Of a stretch of 64,000 nt of DNA, positions 23,801 to 60,620 are shown one piece after another. The position numbers were made by a program, and so were the translations under genes. The notes under the pieces are model-generated. The model was not told the origin of the DNA and ran no database searches. It worked only from the letters and a program-made list of their open reading frames with translations. Every line of letters starts with the position of its first letter. Position 1 is the first letter of the stretch. The stretch comes from Casuarius casuarius (Eukaryota > Chordata > Aves > Casuariiformes > Casuariidae): contig PTFA01000085.1 of the NCBI GenBank assembly GCA_003342895.1, forward strand, positions 3,572,238 to 3,636,237, written 5' to 3'.

Positions 23801-26429
23801 AAGAGAGGAATCTTAGACATAGTGCTAGAATAGCCAACACGGTCAGTTCTTAACCACGCAGAAAGGACCTCCTGACAAGCTTACGGATCCATCATTACAG
23901 AGAGATAGCTTCTAACATATTTTACAACTAGTGACTCAAAAAAGGTACAAATCAACCCCTTCTACAGTAGGCCAGCTGAGCAGTCAGCAACAGCAGGAGT
24001 GGTTGCTTGAGGCTGTGAAGTGCTTGTCATCTCCTTGAGAACCCTGGCTTGAACTCTGTGTTAGGAACAAACCTGGCATACTTCAGCCACCATGTTGACA
24101 AAAGATATACATGAGACATGAACAGTAGCTTGCTTGGAACTTACCTTAGATTGCTTCTTGTCTTGCTGGATAATTACATTTCTGTACCTCTCCAAGAGAT
24201 GCGTTCCAGCTCTGAGCTCCTTTTCCAAAGGTAATTTTCCAGGTGAAGACTCCCAGTCATAGCTCAGTCCTCACTGACTACTGAATACAGTCTAAGTGGA
24301 AGCACATGGAGGCCAAGAGGAGATTCACTACAAGCCAGGCATCAGATACTGCTTAACAGCATTCTGCTTGAGTAGGGGTTGAGAAAGGTCCAAATGAAGA
24401 GCAGGTAGATAACTAATACACGTGTTTCTCTGGTACTATGTAACCTCTTGACTATGTTAGCTTTGCCTCCCACATAGGAGAGATGGTTTGCCCATTAGTG
24501 TGAACAGTGCTGCCCTGGCCATCAGTGCTCATTGACTTAACTATGCAGGCTTAGAGAACCCAGCCTACCCTTCATCAGTAGTATTTAAATGCAGTCTACT
24601 GAACTGAAAGGTCACCATTAACCTGCAATCTAAACTGGCTTGAAAATCAACCTCCACAGCTCCAGACCATCTTCTCCCCCCCCAATCCTGTTGTTCTCCA
24701 GCTTGCACAGCTGGGGCAATCAAAGCAAGGGCAATTAGGGGCCACACAGCTGCTAGCACTTAACCTGAACTCAACAAACCATGCTCCTCGCTAGTGAGCA
24801 AGGAGAACAGGAAGGCACCCTTAGCTTTGCCTTCACCCCTTAGAGCCATTCCTGCTTGCTACCATGGAGTTATTTGCAGGACTGCCAAATCCCTTTGGAG
24901 GTAAAGCAGAACTGGCTATTACAAAATAAAACTAGAGAAAGCATCAGGATCAGCCACTACCACCCATCAGCAACATTCACCATTCTCCTAAATTAATACC
25001 AGTACTGATAGGTGCTGCCACCTACACATCATAGGTGTTTTTATATTACAGCTGTGGTATGTTGGGCATGCTCAGTGTAGCTGAGGCTAAAGGGGAGAGA
25101 ATTGCTGTGATTTTGCTTCACATCCCTTCAGCTATCAGGAAGGATCCTGCAGAACAGTACTTAGAAGTGTTTTCTGAGGAAGGAAATAGAGGGATACTAG
25201 GCCACACTGTGCTTTCTGGAAAGCAAGTGCCTGTTAGGGAGTCTATGGGGGCTGCTGGGTTGGTTTCTGTAAAATACTTGTGTGGGGTAGCTAGATATTG
25301 GCAGAGGAATAGGAATTAAGTGTCCTGTCTGTGACTGGGTTATTAGTGAAATGACGATGCCCCAACCACTGAGAGAAAGCTGAACAATGGAGAGGAAAAA
25401 GAGCTTTTAGTCTGTGTTTATAGTTATCTGCTCATTGACAATTATCTAATTCCAGTGGTTAGCTCACATTTTAGATGGGAGAAGCTCAGGGCCATGGTTA
25501 GCTCCAGATTTGTGCATTCTTGGATCATGCACAGTGAAAATTTGATCGGTTTCTGGAATGGCTAGATGATCACATTTCTATCAAATTAGCTATTGCACAC
25601 AGTACAGTGCATATCTCAGCTTTCTACCAGCTGTTGAAGGACAGATGATACCTGATCTGGTGCAAAGCCTCTCGGTGCAAAGTTAAGAGCATATTTGCAG
25701 CCTATCACTGCTGTGTGTCATATGGCTGCAGGATTTCTGTCAGGCACAAGGGTCCTAAAGCCAGATTTACTGTGTCGCTGTACTCTGACCCAAGCCATAG
25801 ACTAAATCTTGCTTCTAGATATAAAACTGTAAGAGCTGAGACCTCCCTAGCTATCCTCCAGCAAAATCAGGGAAAGTCAGACTTCACGTGTTTGAAATTT
25901 CTAAGAGGAAAGGAAAAAAAGAAAAACCCTGAGCAAATAAAATTGGGCTTAGAATGTAACTACCAGTTATAGCTAGGCATTTCCACATACCCTCTTGAAG
26001 CTAAAGAGGGTGCAAAGAAACTTGGGGGGGGCAGAGGGAAGAAGGCAGCAGATATCCTAAGAGGTTCTTTGAAATCAAAAAGAATTTTATTTATCAGATC
26101 AGAAAAAGCCAGTGCTGTACGCTGCCCACACCATAATTCAACTAAACCACCAAACTGAGGGCAGGCACATGGAGAAGCAGCCATCACATTAATCTGTGCA
26201 ATACTGAATTAATTGCAACTGCACCAGTGGTGTTTTAGCTTAATCAAACTTTCTTTGCTTTAGCAGCAGAAAATACATTTTGGCATTTACTGCAGCCCCT
26301 GCTGCAGGGGATATGCATGGGATATGGGCAAATGGTACAGTTAGAGAAATTTTAGCCTAAACCTGAATGAAATTTCCTGAGAGTGGGATTAGACTTGGAT
26401 TGTTTAAAGACCTGAGACTAAACCCTTTA

Positions 26430-26556
26430 TTAAAAAGTGACTTGCTCTATGATTTTGGAGAAGTCATTATACATCAGTTTCCCCATCTGTCAGGAGGAGT
26501 TTGTAGAGCACTTTGACACCACCCGCTGAAAATCCTTCTGGCATGCTGAGTATTTT
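26430..26556 (+). repeat. MIR / CORE-SINE relic
   Basis: The stretch GATTTTGGAGAAGTCATTAT, then CAGTTTCCCCATCTGT, then GTAGAGCACTTTGAC follows the order of the conserved MIR core in amniotes (ACCTTGGGCAAGTCACTT, CAGTTTCCCCATCTGTAAAA, GTAAAGCACTTTGAG). It is an ancient, diverged copy on the + strand, in intergenic DNA. Confidence 0.7.
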
Positions 26557-28894
26557 TGTGATCATTTAATCCCCGACTCAATCTAACAAGCGAGCTTTGG
26601 GTGATGGTCAGATCAATATTTGCAATGGAAAATCTTGTACAAAAGAACAAATTATATTGTGTACACAGTGCCCTTGCTTGTTTTGCAGTAAGACTGGATG
26701 GCTCCTGGTAAGGAGGGGGTGCAGACATAGCTAATATTCACACTCAATGTAGTGGGGGAGTTTTGTACATTCCCTTCCATTTCGCGAGCACACAAATGCT
26801 CAACAGCTGCATCTAAGAAAGAATTGTTCTGAAATTTTAAGCTGAAAACAGTCTGTGTAGGAACTTCTTGGGAAAGTGGTGAACTTTAACCTTCCCAGGA
26901 TAAGAATGTTAACATAAATGTGAATGGAAAAGCTTTCAATGCACTGACAGACGTGAGAAATGCTTTGTCTTTAGAGAAGGGCTGCAGAGCCCTTCTTGTG
27001 TCTGAACCCACCGTGGGGAAGGGAGACATGAGCGACAGTGACTTTGTTCTGCTAAGTGGCAGCTAAAGATTTTACTACGGTCACTGCTCAATTCAGCAGC
27101 CATGTGGGGATACAAAACCAAAGAGAAGTCCTTATTCTAGGGGTAGAAGGGATATTAAGAAATGCATCCTTCCTGCTCAGCTGGGCCATGTGCTAGCTTT
27201 TTTTAAACCACAGCACATATCAGCATAGGCCCTAAATTTAACTTACATTTGCTCAGTCTATGTCTAGTATCCTCAACACACAATTTCTCAAGGCTGAGAC
27301 CTTTGTTTCCCACCCAGGCCCCAGGTGTACCAATACTGCCAGATTAAAATGACGGTTTTCATGCTCTTAGAATAGACATTATATCTGAAGCGCAAGAGCA
27401 CATTAGAGCGCTGGGCTATCAACAACAAGCATTCGTTGCAAGGATGGGGCATTATCCAAATCCTGAAAGTGCCTTCAGGAAACAGCATGGCCTAGTTCTT
27501 CTACAGGAGGTACTGGGACATAAGATCTTGCCTATTGCCCATATAGTATTTAGTAGAGGCCTGGCAAAACACTTAGTAAGACAGTCTTTGGCAGCGANGG
27601 TTCACCTCTCTTGCACTTAACTGAAAGCATATGAACACTATCCCTGTTCAACTGATTTGCTGGCAGCCNTGTTCAATGTCAAGTATGATTTAATTTCATA
27701 CCCTTCTACTTCCTTTGTCCAGGTGGGAGAAAAACTTTAGAACTTTGCTTAAAAGCAGTTTTCTAGACTGGCTCCTTTCCTACATTGGTCTACAAAGCAG
27801 ACTGTTCTGCATGCAAGCCTATCCTAGACGCTCCCAAACAGCTCAAACTTAGGTAGTTTGCCTAAGCACTCGATGTGCATGGAGAAAAGGAATCCCAGTT
27901 CTTCACTCACAGCCTGCTGCTAGCAAAGGTCAGACGCTACAGTTACCTTGGAAAAAGCTCGTTACTCTCTTAAATAGGGCATGAGCCCCCTTGGTGAAAG
28001 GGGCTGTTGCCCACTGAAGCACCACACATCCAAGATGAAAGCAAAGCTGTCCAGATTCTGAAATAACCTCAACAGCAACAGCTCTATGGCCCCAAACTCT
28101 TGTGGCACAGTTACCCATTTCTGCAGGCTTCCCTCTAGCAGAGAGAAGAGTTTTCTCAACTCAAAGATTTGAGGTAAAGCATAGCATTCAGGATGAACTG
28201 GTATGAAAGATGAATGTGACAGCAAAAAGAAAAAGTGTAGTCTATTGTGTGTCCATTTACCCCCACAGCTATGTAGGGTACAGGTCCTTTCAGGGCTACA
28301 CGCACGCAAGCAAGCAAATTCTGATGCTGTCCTGCCAAAAACAACCCCTACCTAGATACCCAGCAAAGCAACAGCTACATAGCTCTGGTATCAATGGTTG
28401 TAATTTTGCTCTCTCCTGAACAGCCCCACTGCTGATCAGCATCAAGCTGAGTTGGACAAACAGCAAACCCATTAAAGACACCATACAATGGAAGTGAAAG
28501 TGCAGCGCTGAAGTAGCCTAGTAACATAAGTAATGATATGTGAGACAGTAGGAAACAGGATAAGACTGCCAGTATCTTATCACTCAACAGCTGCACACTG
28601 CCCATAGCAACCAGCAAATACTGTTTCCACTTTATAGGTCACTGCATCAAGTTCAGCCAGTTTCTCAGACAGGGCAAGTTTTGCTTTGTGGTATTGCCAG
28701 TTTAGATGTAGTGTAGATACCAGCTCGCACTCCTTAAGCATACATCAAATTTTAAAGGATGGTGCCCTGAAAAGATCTTTTCACCTACTCAATGCAGTTT
28801 CAGAGAAGGGAAATCAGCTATGAGAAGGTGGAGAGATCAGCACAGAGAAGATTAGTAAGATGAGTTTTAAAAAGACTTAGAGGAAGAAAGGGGC

Positions 28895-28909
28895 TTTTTT
28901 TTTTTTTTT
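28895..28909. repeat. Poly-T run ending at an ambiguous base
   Basis: There are 15 T followed by an N at 28910, so the true length is uncertain. Confidence 0.9.
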
Positions 28910-30029
28910 NATTAAAGTCCCAGGTGGTAGTCTAAGCACTACATTCATCCAAGCAAGCACACATACTACAGGTTATAGTGCACAGGATCCGTAGATCCAC
29001 TTAGGATAGAGACTTCTATTGCATTTCACCCTTAGAGCAACTTTAATCCCATATGTATTAAAAAGCTTTGGATCACGTCTGGCTCACTGCTGCAGGAAAA
29101 CTACATGCTTGTGCAGTCCAAGTAGCACACACACACATTTATTCAATCACTCTTTGAATTGCTTCTTGTGCAGCCTGCACTAGAACCTAGTCACATCTTC
29201 AGCAAAAGGCACCAGAGGCAGGTGCTTTGGATAAGCAGTCATTTCAGCTGGGCAAGTAGGGTGAAGTAAACATGCTGCTACCTGTTTGAACCTGGAATCT
29301 GACGTACTGTCAAAGCAGCATAAAAGTTCCACCCGTCCTTTAGTTAAAAGCACAAACCTTTCTCTCTTCCCAAATGCCCCAATGTTGCTGGTATTAACAG
29401 CTTCACCGGCTGAAATAACACTAAAAGTAGTAGCTGCTGAAAACGATTTCATGGATAGCATTATCAGAATTTGAAAATGTAGTTGAACATGAAAGTGTAA
29501 TCAATGAACTACAGTATAATCAGTCCTACAGGCCTTCTATCAAGTCTGTCAATAGGGGAGTAGTACCGAGAGTCATTTACCAGCTCTGTACTTCCTCTGA
29601 TGCAATAGCTTATTGTAGGAGAGCTGAATTTTAATAGACTGCACTACAGGAGGAGTCATATCAGATAAAGGAAGTGGATAGGAGCATCTTACACATTGTT
29701 TATTCAGAACAGTTACGTACACAGAAGAAACCCCTTGAGAGAGCAGTCAACATAATTATATCCAAAAACTTAGAACCGTAACATTTTACTTATCAAGAAG
29801 GAGCAGGACTCTCTTGTTCCCAACTACAAGATAATTGAGAGGAAATCCAAAAAAGTGAAAATCTCAAAGCAGTCAAAGAAAAAAGCTGGAATGAACTTAA
29901 GGCATTCCCTGTGTCCTACCGGACACCTGGCTTTCCCCTCAATCATCTTGGCAAATACTAGTCCATTAGAAAAGTCAGATCACAGAGACTCTATTAGTCC
30001 TGTACAACACAATCCAGTGATTACACTTT

Positions 30030-30045
30030 GGGGGGGGGGGAGGGG
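30030..30045. repeat. Poly-G run
   Basis: There are 11 G, one A and 4 G in intergenic DNA. Run length in a draft assembly is unreliable. Confidence 0.9.
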
Positions 30046-32383
30046 AATAAAAATAAGAAAATATTTCCTGATGTGTCATCTTGGTATCTCTTGCTGTAGT
30101 TAAAGTTCATGATTTCTTGTCAAGACAGACACAGCAAAGATATGCTTCAAATGCATGAAAGAGCTCCCAAAGAAGGTAAGAAGCTATAATCTCTGTGTTT
30201 CCTTTGCTAGAACACTGAATGTTAAGAATACTTAAGGCATGTGGATACTGTGCCTAGGGNAAAAAAAGATTAATCAATGATGCTAAAATTGAAAGAGAAA
30301 TCAAGAAAGAAAATCAGGTTTTAAATGTTAATGAGAATGTGCTCAAAGCTCAACTTTGAGAGCATAAACTANCTAGGGAACACTGGAAAAGGGGGGAGTG
30401 GTGAAGATAAACAATCATAGCACAGAGCAGAGGTACTGGGCAATTCAAATTAAGATGCGGCTCAGGCTAAGTCTACATTGCAGACCACAGCACAGAAATC
30501 TTGAGCAAATCAAACTAGCTGGTACTGGAAGCAGTGGATCTGTCTATCACTAGTGTTAAGCACAGGCTACTTTATGGTACTTGGCTCAGTACTATTAAGG
30601 AGCCTGTACTAAAGTTTGTGTTGCTGTGGCTTAATCACCTCCAATACTGAGCTTATCTTAAATTGGCCANTGGGGGGAACTTTGTACTATACCACAGACT
30701 AGAGTCCTACAGTAAAGAGTATTCACCAGTAACAGCTAGAAAAACAGCTAGAGGATGAAAATCTAAAGGAATGGAGAAGTCTTGCTCACACTTAAGTTTT
30801 CATGCATGTGTGGGGGAAAAGGTTTTTTTGGTTTTTGTTTTGTTTTGTTTTTTGCTTTGTTTGTGGTGACAATGAATTATTACCTTGAATGTTTACAGGA
30901 GCCTGAGATTTCATTATGATACCCTCATCTAAGAGGAAGGAGTCATAACACAATTTTCAAGAGAGAGAGAGAGAACCTGCTTATCACTAGAGTATTACTT
31001 GACAGACCCATGCTATTCAGATTTTTCCACTGTTCTCTCCAGTACTAATACAATCCCTTGCTCTACAACAAAGAAAGGCTCTAAGCCTCCCTCCCCCAAA
31101 CACACACCACAATGAGAACCAACTGACTCAGGTGAAGAAAAAGCCCAGATGCAAACTTTGCTTAAGACAGTTTAGCAATAATCGAAGCAAGGAGGCATAC
31201 AGTTTCACCAGCTGCTAAAAGAGAAACAGTTTTCAATAGCACCATCTTTTTCACCCACAGGACAGAAGTCTGCTTCTCTGCTGTCATTTTTCTTGGAACA
31301 TGGCTAATTTGCTAAGAGCAATTTTATTAGGAATGGCAGACAGCCTCAATCCAACATGCATAGGAATTCAGCCAGAAGACTGGTAAATCAAGAAGATCCT
31401 CTTAGATGCAAAAAGAGCTGTTAGAAATGCGTATCATTTAGATCAAGGAGAAATCAAGTCTCTTGGTAAAAGCAAGAAATATTCCCTCACATTGGCAGCA
31501 AGCTTGGAATAGCATGATACATGTTAATATTATTGCTTTAATATATTCACCACATAATAAATTATCTTTATATATATAAACACAATTACAGTGCTGTTTT
31601 ACCATAGGTAAAGTTAAATGCCAAATATACCATGANTTTTATTGAAAGAGACAGAGAACAGCACTTCCATAAAAGAGTGCAAACTGCACCTAAGATGGGT
31701 TTTATAAGGCCAATGCACAGTTACAGCATCCCCTTAACAAGCAGTACAAGCTGTTTTGCTCTCATTGTTTAAAACTTAACAGGACAAAAATATGAACTAC
31801 AGCTAGATAAGCCTCACCTCTGCCCTCTCCCTTTAATCTTCATTCCTGCAGAAAAGGAGGCAGTTTGATGTTAAGTTCCAGNGTTATACTGCGGGTCAGA
31901 GATTCCAGATTTCAGAAGCCTAACAAATTAGTTTGTACTTCTAGAGTACTAAGCAAGACAGATTTACACCCAATCCAAGACTTTCAATACTACAGTAACA
32001 TTTGATATTAACTGAGCTAAACCATACCAAATTAGTCACAAGCAATTAAGCTCTCCTGCTTATAACTGCTTTCAGAATTCAGGAAGTCTACATAGCTGGT
32101 GCTGACCAACTGATGACCAGAGGTATTAGTGGCACAGATGAATAGTATCAAGAACCCTATATGGGAATTTGGGTATGCCTCCTTATTTGAGTATGAGTCC
32201 CACTGTTTGTACTAGGTAGCACACAGCAACCCCAGCACACTTATGATACAGTATCATTCCAAGACTGCAGGTAGTAAAGCCAGTTAGCTCATGCTACAGT
32301 GGTATTCATATATCTGACTACTAAAAAGATACCACTTGTTCATGGCTGGAATCAGACAGTCATACAAAATGCAATAGATGAGA

Positions 32384-32402
32384 TTTTTTTTTTTTTTTTT
32401 TT
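32384..32402. repeat. Poly-T run (19 T)
   Basis: This is a homopolymer in intergenic DNA. No retroelement body was recognised next to it. Confidence 0.9.
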
Positions 32403-33904
32403 AAAAAGAATGGCTATCCACACATCCAAGGAATCATGCAAGGCTGTCCCTAGTTTCTAGAAATACTGCATATAGGTAATATACTATGTTTAAGAATCCA
32501 TCCTTAACCACCCCAGCACTGAATTCAAAGACATTTATGTCTTTTCATACCCTCACCTCAGCAGCTCCAACACATACCAAAGATACTACTACATGACAAG
32601 CAGGATGGACTCCAACTTTAGCACAACAGTTAGAAGCTGGGTTCTGTTTAGAATTTTATGTAAACAAAGCTGTAATATTTGATTAGATTTAAAAAAATTT
32701 CCATGCTCTGACATTAATTTTCTGCATTTTCTAGACAAATCAAGCGGAGGCTTCTTTGACCTACCAGCAATTATTTGAGGCTATACACCACCAGTCACCT
32801 CTACTCCAAACCTATGCCCTCCAGCAAGATTTATAAGTGTGTGCACTGTAACAAAGTTTTCCATAACTATACCAATTTCAACAGGTACGTTAAGGCTCCT
32901 CACTGAGAGGCCTAGTCCTGCCTTGTAGCTAAGGAGAGCTGACTATTTTTCTAAGCAGCCTTATCTTTATTTTGTGGGATACAGATGTTGTTTTAAATCT
33001 GCCCCTTTTCTGATTCTTAGACACTATGGTCCTCTCTTTCTCTTTAGTTTGAGATCCTACTAAGCATGTCTACAATATGCAATACAACATGATGCAGATC
33101 TTCAATTTATCCACTCAGTGTAGATTCTGTTAGCTGGCTTGCTACTATATTGATGAAACTTAACGCCCCAGAGTCTCATGAGTCACTTGCAATACTAAGA
33201 ATGAAAATCTAAGCCTCAAGGGCAGATCACCTGAAACACACCTTTATAAGTTAACAGAATTCCCAAAGCATACTTTTACATCTGTGTAACTCTGTAAATA
33301 AATTCCTTAAAAGATGTATTGGCCTTAACAGCAGATTGTGCATGTTAAAGTTATTTCCCCTGAGTGATGTTTCTTTGGATATTTGAGAATATTATGTAGC
33401 TGTCAGCTTGGCTGAACACATCTACTTTGCATGATAAAGCACTTCAGCAACTGTGACAGCAATTCTAAACATTCCTGACTTCTTCAAAGAACAAGGCAAC
33501 TCAAGCCAAGGAAAGCAGAGCAATGACTAAACATCTGAATAACATCCAACAGACTAATGTATAATTAACGTACGGCAGTTACAGTATGGCTATTCATTCT
33601 TTACCCACTTTTGAGAGGTGATGGATTCTTANCTAGTTATATTCAGAAGATGTTGACATTCCACAAAGTTTAATTTATTGTTTTTTAATTTATTGTTCTG
33701 TTGCAAGTTTCTCTGATATTGTTTCAAATACAAAGAACAAATCTAATACAAAGAAGCTTCCACCAAACCTTAAGTGCCTTCACTTACATACATCTGTATT
33801 TAAAACTGGTGCTTTCACATTAAAGCTTACACTTCTAGCATGCCAGGACTCTGTTTGAACTCCAGTGTATCTGTTCAAATGGAAAACAAGACAAGTTTAT
33901 AGGG

Positions 33905-34745
33905 AGGATATACAGAGATTTTATTTAATCAGGTTTACTATTTACAGTTGAGATCACTTTCACATACTACTTTGCTACTCTACATGGCTACAGTATTTCC
34001 AAACCAATTTAAGATCTACAGTCTAACAGTTCACTCAACACATAAAACCGCTCTTCATAGAAAAATGAAATATTTCATTATAGAACAGTAGTGCATACAT
34101 TATACTCCTGAAAAGCCAGCTTGTATTTTAAAACACTAACGCTTGGAAGAATCGATCTCTGAAGATCAAAACTGCAGTCACATGATTCTAAAATTTTGGT
34201 TAGTAGTCATTTTGTACAATTTTTTTATATATAAAGTGTACTGGACTTCACCTAGGTGTTTTAAAAAGTGACANTGGTGAGGGGCAATATTAAAACATTA
34301 TTTCTCAAATTAATACAGCTGGCTTCCTTTGTACAACTTTGGCCAAAAAAGTTCCATGTAGTGAAGACTAACAAGTTCTCTCTATATATGCAAGAATCAG
34401 TCAGTTAATGCTTAGAGGTAATCTACCAAAATAGGCACACATCCTTTGACTTTCATGTCAACCAAATTACACTTGCAAATGGTTCTGAAATTAGAAAGTT
34501 TACTAGTTTACTAAAACATTTAGATACATGAATAGCTGGCTAAAACAGTGAAAGTCACAGGTAATTATAGGGGGTGTGTGGAAAGCTGAGTTGCTTTGCC
34601 CATCACCAGTGTACATTACGGCTGTCCTCATCTGTGAAAGGTGTGCTTCAACTAATTGTAGGGCTCGAAAGCTATCACAGTAGACCTGGCCCATTCACCT
34701 TCCACATAAATGAGATAAGATTGAACCTCATGTTCGCATTCTCTT
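33905..34745 (-). other. TSPAN3: TSPAN3 3' UTR (end uncertain)
   Basis: This stretch follows the TSPAN3 stop codon on the - strand. It is AT-rich, as expected for a vertebrate 3' UTR, and reaches an AATAAA on the - strand at 33920-33925. Further AATAAA hexamers on the - strand occur near 33.67-33.69 kb, so a slightly longer UTR is possible. Confidence 0.5.
33920..33925 (-). terminator. TSPAN3: Candidate polyadenylation signal AATAAA of TSPAN3
   Basis: TTTATT on the + strand is AATAAA on the coding strand, about 820 bases past the stop codon. The choice between this and the nearby downstream hexamers is not settled by sequence alone. Confidence 0.45.
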
Positions 34746-60386
<25,641 letters not shown>

Positions 60387-60435
60387 TCAGCCCCCGCCGC
60401 GCGGCTCCGCTCCGCCACCGCCAGCCGGCCCCGCC

Positions 60436-60443
60436 TCACGTGA
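60436..60443. promoter_or_regulatory. TSPAN3: E-box / CLEAR-like site (TCACGTGA)
   Basis: CTCACGTGAC matches the CLEAR consensus GTCACGTGAC at 9 of 10 positions. It lies about 70 bases upstream of the TSPAN3 ATG. USF or MiT/TFE factors (TFEB, TFE3) bind such sites. Binding here is an inference. Confidence 0.55.
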
Positions 60444-60474
60444 CCCAGCCGAGCCCAGGCGGCGGCGCAGGGAG

Positions 60475-60490
60475 CCTAAGATGGCTGCCG
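60475..60490 (+). promoter_or_regulatory. TSPAN3: YY1-like site (AAGATGGCTGCCG)
   Basis: AAGATGGCTGCC is one base from the YY1 core AAGATGGCGGC, on the + strand, about 110 bases upstream of the ATG. YY1 sites near the start of transcription are common in CpG-island promoters. Confidence 0.55.
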
Positions 60491-60496
60491 CCCGCG

Positions 60497-60504
60497 TCAC
60501 GTGG
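60497..60504. promoter_or_regulatory. TSPAN3: Second E-box / CLEAR-like site (TCACGTGG)
   Basis: GTCACGTGGC matches the CLEAR consensus at 9 of 10 positions. It is 61 bases from the first site, with the YY1-like site between them. Confidence 0.55.
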
Positions 60505-60620
60505 CGGGAGGGGGAGGAGGCACCTAAGATGGAGTACGGCTCCTCCTTAAAGGGGCCGCCGCCGCGCCGGCGCCAGGCCGCAGCCTGCGCAGCCAGTGAG
60601 GGGAACCACGGGCTCGCGCC

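Larger units (their letters stand above)
20851..33904. other. Intergenic region between converging PSTPIP1 and TSPAN3
   Basis: This is about 13 kb with no exon or ORF matching a known family. Short open frames are scattered and unconserved in appearance. It holds A-rich tracts (21279-21326), poly-T runs (28895-28909, 32384-32402), a G11 run at 30030-30040 and an old MIR fragment near 26.43-26.56 kb. Both flanking genes end here, so no promoter is expected unless a non-coding transcript is present. Confidence 0.7.

Noticed and set aside
24565..24759. 64-codon frame on the - strand resembling a secreted peptide (hydrophobic start, AVQA cleavage-like site)
   Set aside because: It starts with GTG, not ATG, and an in-frame TAA lies directly before it. 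There is no family match, so chance is the best explanation.
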